28,189 nt of DNA from the NCBI GenBank assembly GCA_964427825.1, contig CAYRUU010000009.1, positions 1-28,189 on the forward strand, in the 5' to 3' direction. A program made the translations under genes and the position numbers. How positions within the stretch are numbered: position 1 is the first letter of the stretch; each line of letters opens with the position of its first letter. The stretch comes from GCA-2747515 sp964427825. GTDB taxonomy: Bacteria > Patescibacteriota > Minisyncoccia > Moranbacterales > GCA-2747515. The notes beneath the pieces were generated by a model. That model was not told the DNA's origin. It was given only the letters and a program-made list of their open reading frames with translations, and made no database searches. This document shows, piece by piece, positions 14,637 through 22,596 of this stretch.

Positions 14637-15332
14637 ATGCAGTGTATTATTCTTGCGGCGGGACGTGGCACGCGGATGGGTGCATTGACGGAGAGGTGTC
14701 CCAAGCCGATGGTGCCGATTGCTGGTAAACCGAAATTGGCGTGGAGTATTGAACAGCTTCCAGGTGCCGTTTATGACATTGTCCTTGTAGTGGGGTATTT
14801 GCAGGAAGTCATACGCGACTATTTTGGTGACATCTATGCCGGTCGAGCGATTCGTTATGTGGAACAAAAGGAGCTGAATGGCACGGCGGGTGCGGTTGCG
14901 CTGTGTGTGCCGTTTGTCCGAAGCAAAGTACTTGTGACGATGGGAGATGATTTGTATATGCAAGCGGATCTGGAGCAGTTGCTACGTTATGAGCAATCGC
15001 TACTGGCAATGCCGACGGACACGGCGCAAAGTTACGGACTTGTCAGCACGGATAATGATCACACGCTTACTGGTGTGATTGAGCGTCCGCATAACTTTAC
15101 CACGGGACTTGTGAACACGGGGGCATACGTGTTATCACCAGCATATTTTCATCAGGTGCCGGTTGCTATTTCCACCACGGAATACGGCTTACCACAAACA
15201 CTTGCGGCAATGCACCCCGCGCATCCGACGCACGTGGTGCATGCGACGCATTGGCAGGCCGTGGGCAATGCAGATGATCTTGCACGCGCACGGGAAGACC
15301 TGCACATCTTTGTCCCGTCATTGTACGCGTGA
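14637..15332 (+). CDS. Sugar-phosphate nucleotidyltransferase (NTP-transferase family)
   Basis: It probably activates a sugar-1-phosphate with a nucleoside triphosphate for envelope polysaccharide synthesis. The N-terminal signature LAAGRGTRMG with CPKPMVPIAGKP is typical of the RmlA/GlmU/HddC-like nucleotidyltransferases. VTMGDDLYM supplies the metal-binding Asp pair, and LVNTGAYVLSP is the usual substrate-side segment. At 231 residues it is a single catalytic domain with no left-handed beta-helix, so it is not a bifunctional GlmU. The exact sugar and nucleotide are not determined. AGAGGG just before the ATG is one of the few Shine-Dalgarno-like sequences in the window, though placed close to the start. 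Confidence 0.88.
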   Translation: MQCIILAAGRGTRMGALTERCPKPMVPIAGKPKLAWSIEQLPGAVYDIVLVVGYLQEVIRDYFGDIYAGRAIRYVEQKELNGTAGAVALCVPFVRSKVLVTMGDDLYMQADLEQLLRYEQSLLAMPTDTAQSYGLVSTDNDHTLTGVIERPHNFTTGLVNTGAYVLSPAYFHQVPVAISTTEYGLPQTLAAMHPAHPTHVVHATHWQAVGNADDLARAREDLHIFVPSLYA

Positions 15333-15361
15333 GATTTGCGCGTGCGCGCAGCGGCATTGCC

Positions 15362-15390
15362 TTGTGAAAGGTTTGTTTTTTTGGTACGCT
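15362..15390 (+). promoter_or_regulatory. Probable promoter of the yvcK operon
   Basis: TTGTGA (15362-15367), a 17-base spacer, and TACGCT (15385-15390) with an upstream TGG. The -10 is weak, but the spacing and the extended element are good. The leader is about 29 bases to ATG 15426. Confidence 0.5.
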
Positions 15391-15425
15391 TGAAGGATGG
15401 ATCGTTATGGGTAATTGCTTCGTGT

Positions 15426-16448
15426 ATGAAAAAGAAGAAGATTGTGACCATTGGCGGAGGGACGGGATCGTTTACGCTACTAACGGGACTCAAGAACTAT
15501 AACTACGATTTGACGGCGGTGGTGAGTATGGCGGACGATGGTGGATCCACGGGGGTTTTGCGCGATGAATTGGGTGTGTTGCCGCCTGGTGATGTGCGGC
15601 AATGTCTTGTGGCACTGACGGATTCCACCGATGATTTGCGCGAGCTCATGAACTACCGCTTTGAAAACGGTGGATTGGAGGGGCATAATTTCGGCAATTT
15701 GTTTTTGTCGGCGTTGGAGAAAATGAATGGCAGTTTTTCTGCCGGTGTGGATCAGGCGATGAAAATTCTCAATGCCAAAGGGCGCGTTGTGCCAGTGAGT
15801 GAGGGGGATATGCGTCTCAAGATTCGGCTGAATGACGGACGCATTTTGATCGGTGAGAAGGAATTGGATCATAACGAGGATGTACGCGGCACAGGGGTCT
15901 TGAGTGTTGCGCTGGAGAAGCCAGTTAAGGCAAATGCGGCGGCGGTTGCGGCGATTGACAAAGCGGATGTGATCATCATCGGACCTGGCGACCACTATGG
16001 AAGCATCATGCCCAATCTCTTGGTGCAGGGTATCCCGCAGGTGATTCGCAAGACGCGCGCCAAGGTCATTTTTATTGCGCCACTAACCAACAAAATGGGA
16101 CTCACGGCGGAGTGGGGTGTGGAGGATTATGTGGGAGCATTGGAAGAGGTGATCGGCGCGTCGCGCGTGGGCTTTGTGGTGGTTAATAGTACCACACCCA
16201 ACAAAAAAATTCTTGCACGCTATGAGAAAAAGGAGGGAAAAAATTCTTTGGTGCGCTACGCTGCAGACGTTCAAAGGCACTACAAAGTTGTCACAGGCGA
16301 TATTTTGCGCAGGGAGAAACTTATCAAAAGCAAGAGTGATGCCTTGGCGCATACACGTGCCTTTATCCGTCATGACAGCGCAAAGTTAGCGCGTGCGGTG
16401 TCACTAATCGTGGAGCTTAATGATTTTAAGTCGTTTGATATTCTCTAG
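15426..16448 (+). CDS. yvcK: YvcK/CofD-like protein (UPF0052)
   Basis: In Bacillus YvcK is a cytoplasmic protein that binds UDP-sugars and is needed for morphology and growth on gluconeogenic carbon; its fold resembles the phospholactate transferase CofD. The 340-residue protein opens with KKKKIVTIGGGTGSFTLL, continues with VVSMADDGGSTGVLRDELG and PPGDVRQCLVAL, then GHNFGNLFLSAL and IIIGPGDHYGSIMPNLLV, all family hallmarks. The frame is open upstream, but ATG 15426 places the conserved strand at the N-terminus. The ABC exporter gene begins 4 bases after its stop, so the two are cotranscribed. Linkage to an upstream sugar nucleotidyltransferase fits an envelope-precursor role. Confidence 0.92.
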   Translation: MKKKKIVTIGGGTGSFTLLTGLKNYNYDLTAVVSMADDGGSTGVLRDELGVLPPGDVRQCLVALTDSTDDLRELMNYRFENGGLEGHNFGNLFLSALEKMNGSFSAGVDQAMKILNAKGRVVPVSEGDMRLKIRLNDGRILIGEKELDHNEDVRGTGVLSVALEKPVKANAAAVAAIDKADVIIIGPGDHYGSIMPNLLVQGIPQVIRKTRAKVIFIAPLTNKMGLTAEWGVEDYVGALEEVIGASRVGFVVVNSTTPNKKILARYEKKEGKNSLVRYAADVQRHYKVVTGDILRREKLIKSKSDALAHTRAFIRHDSAKLARAVSLIVELNDFKSFDIL

Positions 16449-16452
16449 ACGC

Positions 16453-18261
16453 ATGACACAATACGCAGACAAAAACACATCACCATTGCCACAAATCACC
16501 GCAGAGCAGGCGGCGCTTTTTCGCGTGAAGCCGCTACGTTTTTTCTTTTTTGTCGCACGTCGATATCCATGGTGGGGTGCGCTTGCCGTGGCGTTTGTCT
16601 TTTTTGCGGCAGGGCTCAACGGTGCGGTGTATACCATGATTGGGCGGCTGACGGACGCCTTGGCACACGCCACCGCGCACAATATTGCGGAGATCTATCC
16701 GCCACTTTGGATTCTGCTCGCTCTGATTTTTTTGAAAAATGTCGCCTATCGCTCCAGTGGTTTTGTGGCGGCACACATGATCACCGCGGTATCGTTTTTT
16801 GCGGAACGTATTACGTTTCACTACTTGCAACGGCACAGCGCAACGTATTTTGCGGATCGGTTGAGCGGCAAGGTGCAACACAAGGTCAACAATATCGTAC
16901 GCGCCATTGATAGTTTGTTGTCTATTTTTCTGTGGAATCTTCTCTCTCTTGTTGTGAAAGCGTCAACAGTGCTTGTCATTGCGTTTATGACGGATCTGAC
17001 AATCGGCATTGTGATTGTGATTTTTATTGGAGTCTCCGTGACGTATAGTGTGATCGCCTCGCGGAAAATCGGCGCATTGTCTAAGCGAACGGCGGACATC
17101 GGTTCCACGGTGCGCGGTATGTTTGTGGATGTGATCGGCAATATTTTGGCAGTGAAGCAACACAATGCCTATCACCGAGAATCGCGCAGGGTGGAGAAGA
17201 CGTTGGATGAATATCGCCGTGCACATCGTAAGACATGGTGGTATGCGGACACGGTCATTTTTATTGGCAACATCATTATCATCGGTATGATGATCATCGT
17301 GATGGTTCTTGCGCTACATTTGTGGCAAAAGGGGATAATTAGCATCGGAACAGTGGTGATGCTGTTCAGTATGCAATTGATGTTTTATGGTGATCTGGAG
17401 TTCTTGGGAATGACGATCAATCGCTTCATGGAGAGCTATGGGCAATTTGTGGAGGGTGTGGAAGATATTTTTGTGCCGCATAGTATTGTGGATGCATCGG
17501 ATGCGCAGCCGTTTGTGGTGACGCAAGGTGCGATTGCATTTCGCGATGTGACGTTTCACTATGAGGAAGATGAGGCGCAGGCGGTGTTTGCGCATTTTTC
17601 GCTTGCCATTCCCGCGGGACAAAAGATCGGCTTGGTGGGGGAGTCGGGATCGGGAAAATCCACATTTGTAAAACTCCTCTTGCGCTTTGTGGAGCCAGTG
17701 GACGGTACGATTATGTTGGACGGGCGCGACATTGCACAGATGCGGCAAAATGATGTGCGTGCAGCCATTGCCTATGTGCCGCAAGAGCCACTGCTTTTTC
17801 ACCGTACTATCCGTGAGAATATTTTGTACGGCAATCCTAATGCTACGGAGGAAGAACTGTGTAAAGCGGCGGAGCAGGCGCATGCGCTGGATTTCATCAC
17901 GGCATTTCCGCAGGGGTTTGACACGGTGGTGGGAGAGCGTGGTGTGAAGTTGTCCGGCGGACAAAAGCAGCGACTGATGATTGCGCGCGCCATGTTGAAA
18001 GATGCGCCGATTTTGGTATTGGATGAGGCGACGAGCGCATTGGATTCGCATGCGGAGAAGTTGATCCAAGAAGCGCTAACACGTTTGATGTGCGGGCGTA
18101 CGACGATTGTGATTGCGCACCGGTTGAGCACATTGAAACAGATGGATCGCATTGTGGTGTTTGATCATGGGAAGATTAGTGAAGATGGCACGCATGAGGC
18201 GTTGCGATCTCGCGGCGGTGCCTACGATACGCTGTGGCGCTATCAATCAGACCGTGTGTAA
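16453..18261 (+). CDS. ABC exporter, fused transmembrane and ATPase domains
   Basis: This 602-residue half-transporter is expected to dimerise and export a lipid, peptide or drug-like substrate. The N-terminal two-thirds has about six transmembrane segments of the type IV exporter fold. The C-terminal ATPase has Walker A GESGSGKST (near residue 396), Q-loop YVPQEPLLFH, signature LSGGQKQR (near 500), Walker B ILVLDEATSALD and H-loop IAHRLST. All catalytic residues are present. It starts 4 bases after yvcK and is followed 18 bases later by a HAD hydrolase, so the three probably form one operon. MsbA-like lipid flipping is possible but not shown. Confidence 0.93.
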   Translation: MTQYADKNTSPLPQITAEQAALFRVKPLRFFFFVARRYPWWGALAVAFVFFAAGLNGAVYTMIGRLTDALAHATAHNIAEIYPPLWILLALIFLKNVAYRSSGFVAAHMITAVSFFAERITFHYLQRHSATYFADRLSGKVQHKVNNIVRAIDSLLSIFLWNLLSLVVKASTVLVIAFMTDLTIGIVIVIFIGVSVTYSVIASRKIGALSKRTADIGSTVRGMFVDVIGNILAVKQHNAYHRESRRVEKTLDEYRRAHRKTWWYADTVIFIGNIIIIGMMIIVMVLALHLWQKGIISIGTVVMLFSMQLMFYGDLEFLGMTINRFMESYGQFVEGVEDIFVPHSIVDASDAQPFVVTQGAIAFRDVTFHYEEDEAQAVFAHFSLAIPAGQKIGLVGESGSGKSTFVKLLLRFVEPVDGTIMLDGRDIAQMRQNDVRAAIAYVPQEPLLFHRTIRENILYGNPNATEEELCKAAEQAHALDFITAFPQGFDTVVGERGVKLSGGQKQRLMIARAMLKDAPILVLDEATSALDSHAEKLIQEALTRLMCGRTTIVIAHRLSTLKQMDRIVVFDHGKISEDGTHEALRSRGGAYDTLWRYQSDRV

Positions 18262-18279
18262 TGTGTAACAACTCTAACG

Positions 18280-18912
18280 ATGAAAATTTTCATTGACTTT
18301 GACGATACCATTTTGAACACGACTAAAGGGTTTTTTACGGCATTGCGCGATGTGTTTGTGCGCAACGGCGTGCCGGCGGAAATGGTGGATCGAACCTATG
18401 AGCAGTGCGTGGCGCAGCAACGCGCATCCGATCTGCACTACACGCCGCAGGTGCATGCGGACTTCTTGCGCGCGGAGGGGTATGCACTTTTGGGATTTGA
18501 ACGGTCCTATGAGCAATTGCTGTCGCACACATCGCGATGGGTGTATCGGGATTTTGCACCGTTTATGCAGCAGTGTGCGATGCCGGTGACGATTTTGTCC
18601 CACGGTGATCAAGTATTTCAAATGGCAAAGATTTCTGCAAGCGGTGTGGTGCCGCTGGTGGAAGACGTTATCATCGTGCAAAACGCCAAAGCGCCGGCGA
18701 TTGCGCGCGACATGAGTGATGCGTCAGAAGACGGAGTGGTACTTGTGGACAACGATGCGCACATTTTTCCCGCGGTAAAGGCATTACGGCGCCCCACAAT
18801 GACGGTGCACATGACGCGCGGCGGCGTGGTGTGTGAGAACCGCACGTGCGACGCACATTGCACATCATTTGCCGATCTGTGTGCTATTTTGCAAAAGAGT
18901 AACACAACATAA
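18280..18912 (+). CDS. HAD-superfamily hydrolase
   Basis: Probable small-molecule phosphatase, 210 residues, substrate unknown. Motif I is FIDFDDTIL with the nucleophile Asp and DxDxT pattern at residues 6-10. Motif II is the Ser in TILSHGD. The Lys of motif III may be in QNAKAPAIARD, and motif IV is VLVDNDAHIF. A helical cap of about 75 residues lies between motifs I and II, as in C1-cap HAD phosphatases. The C-terminal part is rich in Cys and His (VCENRTCDAHC), unusual for the family and possibly a metal or disulfide site. It follows the ABC exporter by 18 bases. Confidence 0.85.
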   Translation: MKIFIDFDDTILNTTKGFFTALRDVFVRNGVPAEMVDRTYEQCVAQQRASDLHYTPQVHADFLRAEGYALLGFERSYEQLLSHTSRWVYRDFAPFMQQCAMPVTILSHGDQVFQMAKISASGVVPLVEDVIIVQNAKAPAIARDMSDASEDGVVLVDNDAHIFPAVKALRRPTMTVHMTRGGVVCENRTCDAHCTSFADLCAILQKSNTT

Positions 18913-19029
18913 CACATAACTGTTTTCACCGTAGGAGAATGGAGTGGGTGTATGGGGTGAGAGCGTCGTGATGGTTGCACTGACAGTGGCTGCTGTGTCT
19001 ATGGGGGAATGCGAGCGCATGCATTGGGC

Positions 19030-19074
19030 TGTGGATAATCCACGGCTTCCTTCTTGCGTTGTTCATGGTATACT
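19030..19074 (+). promoter_or_regulatory. DnaA box/palindrome and extended -10 upstream of the delta-60 gene
   Basis: The 267-base gap after the HAD gene holds TGTGGATAA (19030-19038), a perfect DnaA box on the minus strand. It is embedded in the palindrome GTGGAT-A-ATCCAC (19031-19043). Then comes ATGGTATACT with -10 at 19069-19074 and no -35. The predicted leader is about 100 bases. I see no convincing gene in the gap. Confidence 0.5.
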
Positions 19075-19179
19075 GCATAATGTGTGGAGATCATTTTTTC
19101 AAAAGGACACGCCGAAGGAGTTTTTGATTTCTTCACACACCATCATCCAAAATAGATATAAATAGTATAGATCAAAACT

Positions 19180-20904
19180 ATGCGACACACAGCCCGTTTC
19201 TTGGTCCTCATTTTCTTTTTTATTATCACTGCCTTTTTCACTCATACCGCCTATGCTCTCGTGGCAGGGGATATTGATCCGAGTTTTTTCACGGGTGTGC
19301 CGGCGGGAGCAAGTAGCCCTGTTTCTGCTCTCACCCTCCAACCCGACGGCAAAATCCTCATCGGTGGATCCTTCACAGCATATAATGGCACCACAGCGAA
19401 CCATATTGCCCGCCTCAACACCGACGGCACGCTGGATACGACGTTTACGACAGGGACGGGGGGCAAGTAGCTCTGTTTCTGCTCTCACCCTCCAACCCGA
19501 CGGCAAAATTCTCATCGGTGGAAACTTCACCACATATAACGGCACTACGATCAATCGCATCGCCCGTCTCAACACCGACGGCACACTCGATACGACATTT
19601 ACGGCAGGTACAGGAGCAAATAGCCCTGTTTCTGCTATCACTCTCCAACCCGACGGCAAGATCCTCATCGGCGGATTTTTCACCACATATAACGGCACCA
19701 CAGCCAACCACATCGCCCGTCTCAACACCGACGGCACACTGGATACGACATTTACCACAGGGACGGGTGCAAATAATATTGCCTCCGTCATTACTCTCCA
19801 ACCCGACGGCAAAATTCTCATCGGTGGAAACTTCACCACATATAACGGCACTACGATCAATCGCATCGCCCGTCTCAACACCGACGGCACACTCGATACG
19901 ACATTTACGGCAGGTACAGGAGCAAATAGCCCTGTTTCTGCTATCACTCTCCAACCCGACGGCAAGATCCTCATCGGCGGATTTTTCACCACATATAACG
20001 GCACCACAGCCAACCACATCGCCCGTCTCAACACCGACGGCACACTGGATACGACATTTACCACAGGGACGGGTGCAAATAATATTGCCTCCGTCATTAC
20101 TCTCCAACCCGACGGCAAAATTCTCATCGGTGGATACTTCACGACATATAACGGCATCACCGTCAATCGCATCGCCCGTCTCAACACTGACGGCACACTC
20201 GATACGACATTTACGACAGGGACGGGGACAGACTATACTGTTCGTTCCATTGCGCTCCAACCCGACGGCAATAAAGCCATCATCGGCGGATGGTTTACAA
20301 ATTACAACGGATCCCCAGCAGCCTACCTCACCCGCATCCTCCTCACCAGCATGCCATCCGACGGCACAACCCTCACAACAACAGTCGCATCAAACATCTC
20401 CCTCGACTGCACCCAAACAGGACACACCAACGACAAAACCATAGAATTCGGTACAATCACACCCGGAACTCCCATTACACAATCACTAACCTGTACTGTG
20501 AGCACAAACAGCACAAATGGCTATACACTCACAACACAGAGAAACACTGCCACAGCCACAATGAGCAAAGACGCTACACACTACATCACAGACAGAACAA
20601 GCTGGGATCCACAAAACCCCAATGCCACACTCTGGCAAACACATGACACAGGACTCGCATTCACAGTCTATATAGCTCCACAGCCAATAAAAACAATACC
20701 TGGTGGGGCACAGGCACAACATACGATGATACCAATAACAGATATGCCGGTATTCCACAAACCGCACAATCCATCATGACCACACCCACATACAGTGCCA
20801 CACCCACAGAAACACACATCGGCTATAAACTTGATGTCCCTACGACACAGCAAGCCGGCATCTATCAAGGTACCGTCACGTATCAAGCGACGGTGAATCC
20901 GTAG
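19180..20904 (+). pseudogene. Delta-60-repeat surface protein gene with two frameshifts
   Basis: Restored, this is a 573-residue secreted protein. It has a signal peptide (residues 1-26, ending TAYA), seven delta-60 repeats (core QPDGKILIGG-x-FT-x-YNGTT then IARLNTDGTLDTTF), and a C-terminal domain shared with 12508-13227 and 13324-13953. As written, the frame from ATG 19180 stops at 19468-19470, just after a G6 tract (19458-19463). The repeats continue one frame over until 20779. From about 20669 the true sequence (SSTANKNNTWWG ... GYKLDVPTTQQAGIY) returns to the original frame and ends at TAG 20902-20904. The first shift is +1 and the second is +2 or -1, next to TATATA (20669-20674). It may be a phase-variable gene, a decaying gene or two sequencing errors. 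Two cysteines (LDCTQTG, LTCTVSTN) match the 13324 protein. Confidence 0.85.
19336..20407 (+). repeat. Seven-copy 153-base tandem coding repeat (delta-60 units)
   Basis: The landmark CTCCAACCCGACGG begins at 19336, 19490, 19643, 19796, 19949, 20102 and 20255. The spacing is 153 bases (51 codons) every time except the first, which is 154 because of the extra G. Units alternate between two sequence types. The two-unit block 19490-19795 is, by eye, identical to 19796-20101 and the match continues about 33 bases further. The last unit is more divergent and the array grades into the C-terminal domain. Confidence 0.92.
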
Positions 20905-21018
20905 GATAATATACAGTATATGCTAACACTCTTGCGAACTCATAGCTCCTGCTAGGAACCCATGTAGTTCTTCGTGAAGATGCTTGAATGTGCAAGGACA
21001 TCATAAAAAATCAACAAA

Positions 21019-21062
21019 GTCCGACACAGGATATGCTCCATGTCGGACATTTCATTTTTTTT
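21019..21062 (+). terminator. Rho-independent terminator after the delta-60 gene
   Basis: GTCCGACA (21019-21026) pairs perfectly with TGTCGGAC (21041-21048), with inner GGA/TCC pairing. A T-rich tail follows to 21062. It separates this locus from the minus-strand operon that ends at 21089. Confidence 0.9.
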
Positions 21063-21088
21063 AAGTTCTTTCTTGCACCCCAAGAGTA

Positions 21089-21493
21089 TTACTGTAGTAA
21101 GACATCATCATAGATTCGCATGAGTGCGTAATGACAGAGGATGCAGGCGACGGCGAGGATGCCACCAGCAATCCACCCGTAGAAATAGTGTGCGATGCCA
21201 AGCAGTCCGCCAAAGATGAGCAGTATGCCTGTACGCAGCAGTGTGTGGGGCGGTGTGACAATAAAAGAGTGGTCGGTGTGGTGGGTAATGATGGTGATGA
21301 GCGCGTAGAGTGCAAAGATCAGGAGAAAGAGCGTGGAGGGCATGATGAATTGTGCGCCGATGCCGGGGAGCAGTGTTTGCGCAATGATATAGGCGCCAGC
21401 GGCGATGAGGGTGAGGAGCAGCACGTCAATCAGGAGGATTGCGGTGATGGGATGCGTCGCGATACGGCGGATGGCGTTAGTTATGTTGTGCAT
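21089..21493 (-). CDS. Small four-helix integral membrane protein, unknown function
   Basis: The 134-residue protein has four hydrophobic segments (about residues 17-40, 52-74, 88-108 and 110-130) and a short basic N-terminus (IRRIATHP). Its overall form resembles GtrA-like or other small four-helix membrane proteins that assist glycosyltransferases, but I do not recognise a defining motif. It is the last gene of the minus-strand operon. Its ATG overlaps the end of the preceding gene by 17 bases; an alternative ATG at 21511 would overlap by 35. Close coupling supports a joint function with the two upstream genes. Confidence 0.75.
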   Translation of the reverse strand: MHNITNAIRRIATHPITAILLIDVLLLTLIAAGAYIIAQTLLPGIGAQFIMPSTLFLLIFALYALITIITHHTDHSFIVTPPHTLLRTGILLIFGGLLGIAHYFYGWIAGGILAVACILCHYALMRIYDDVLLQ

Positions 21494-22589
21494 AGGCGTT
21501 TTGCAGTTCATTTTTTACGGTACGTAGACGATAGCGCAAGGAATCTGTGGTGATCGCAGTAGTGAGCGTTACGCGCGCACTGTCAATAGTGACGGATGGT
21601 GCGTTGATGGTGAAGCGAAAGATATTACCGGGAAAAGTGGCAATGTCTGTGAGAGGTAGTGTGCAACGGTACGAGCGCGGTGCGAATAATGATCTTTGGA
21701 GCGTGCACGTTGCCATGGTGTCGCGCGATGCTTCGGCGACAGTAACAGCGTGTTTTTTGGCGACGGCGTCAACGGGAATTTTGTACAGCATGTTGTCGCG
21801 TACGGTGTACATGTTGGCGGTGTCTGTGGTGAAAAAGAGTGTGCCGGACGGGTGTGTGCCGCCAAGATCCAGACGGCGGGCTTTTTTGTGCAGCGAGCGT
21901 TCGCTGGCGGTGGTGGTGATGACGTTGTCAAAATGATAACCCATAGCATCAAAAGAGAGCGTATCTTGAAAGGGGTACATGGTAGCATCTTCCGTGACAA
22001 AGACGCCGTCAGCGGAGGCAATGAGTGTCCCAGCGTCAAAGCCGCGCGGATGGGTGTCACTGTTGCCCATGACGCAACGAGGATCACTGCCGTCGGATGC
22101 GATGCGCTGTGCAAAGAGATAGGAGTCGGCTGCTGCCTTGCCTGTCAATGCATGTGGTGTGCCGTCGGCAGCGATGGCGATGTAGGTGTCGTCACATGCG
22201 AGGACGGTGGTGATGTCGGGTGTGTAGTGCGTGGGAGCGATCGGTGCAAGGAAAGCGGCATAGGTGCGGTGCAGTGTGACGGTGGTTGTGGCGGGAAGGG
22301 GCGGTACGTCTTTGGGCAATGTGAAGGTGAGGCGCGCCACAGTGAATGTGCCTGCGGTGCCCACGTCAAATGCCGTGCCACGTGCGGTCTCAAACGGGCG
22401 GGAGATGGTGTTGGCGAGAGAATCAACGACGGCGCGAAAATGGAAGTGTGCGACGGGGAAGAGGAGTTGACGCGCGACAAGCGCAACACCCACAATCACA
22501 ATGAGAAGAATGCCGGCGCGATAGGTCCAGAGCCGGTGGCGATCAGGCTGCGAGAGCGTGACGGTGTGAAAAAAATGTGGTGCTGTCAT
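21477..22589 (-). CDS. Membrane-anchored extracytoplasmic protein, unknown function
   Basis: The 370-residue protein has one transmembrane helix near the N-terminus (about residues 26-46, AGILLIVIVGVALVARQLL) preceded by a short charged segment. A long beta-rich, Thr-rich region predicted to lie outside the membrane follows. Isolated cysteines occur in VLACDDTY, DPRCVMGN, ATCTLQ and YRCTLP. The middle looks repetitive in style (phrases such as TYIAIAADGTP and GVFVTEDATMYPF), which could be a beta-propeller-like fold, but this is a weak inference. ATG 22589 starts 8 bases after the upstream stop codon; an upstream ATG at 22613 would overlap it. No family is recognised. Confidence 0.75.
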   Translation of the reverse strand: MTAPHFFHTVTLSQPDRHRLWTYRAGILLIVIVGVALVARQLLFPVAHFHFRAVVDSLANTISRPFETARGTAFDVGTAGTFTVARLTFTLPKDVPPLPATTTVTLHRTYAAFLAPIAPTHYTPDITTVLACDDTYIAIAADGTPHALTGKAAADSYLFAQRIASDGSDPRCVMGNSDTHPRGFDAGTLIASADGVFVTEDATMYPFQDTLSFDAMGYHFDNVITTTASERSLHKKARRLDLGGTHPSGTLFFTTDTANMYTVRDNMLYKIPVDAVAKKHAVTVAEASRDTMATCTLQRSLFAPRSYRCTLPLTDIATFPGNIFRFTINAPSVTIDSARVTLTTAITTDSLRYRLRTVKNELQNAYAQHN

Positions 22590-22596
22590 AAGTGGT

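Noticed and set aside
3068..19038. DnaA boxes as a replication origin
   Set aside because: The three boxes are 6-10 kb apart, with no cluster, no A/T-rich unwinding region beside them, and no dnaA or dnaN gene in the window.
18944..19165. 73-codon open frame in the gap before the delta-60 gene
   Set aside because: It overlaps the promoter and DnaA box, has no family features, and lies in the leader of the next gene.
19099..20196. Long minus-strand open frame across the delta-60 array
   Set aside because: It is a by-product of a 153-base repeat whose length is a multiple of three, so any frame without stops stays open; the translation shows no domain.
19336..20407. Regular repeats considered as a CRISPR array
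   Set aside because: The units are 153 bases, contiguous and coding (delta-60 motif), with no spacer pattern and no cas genes.
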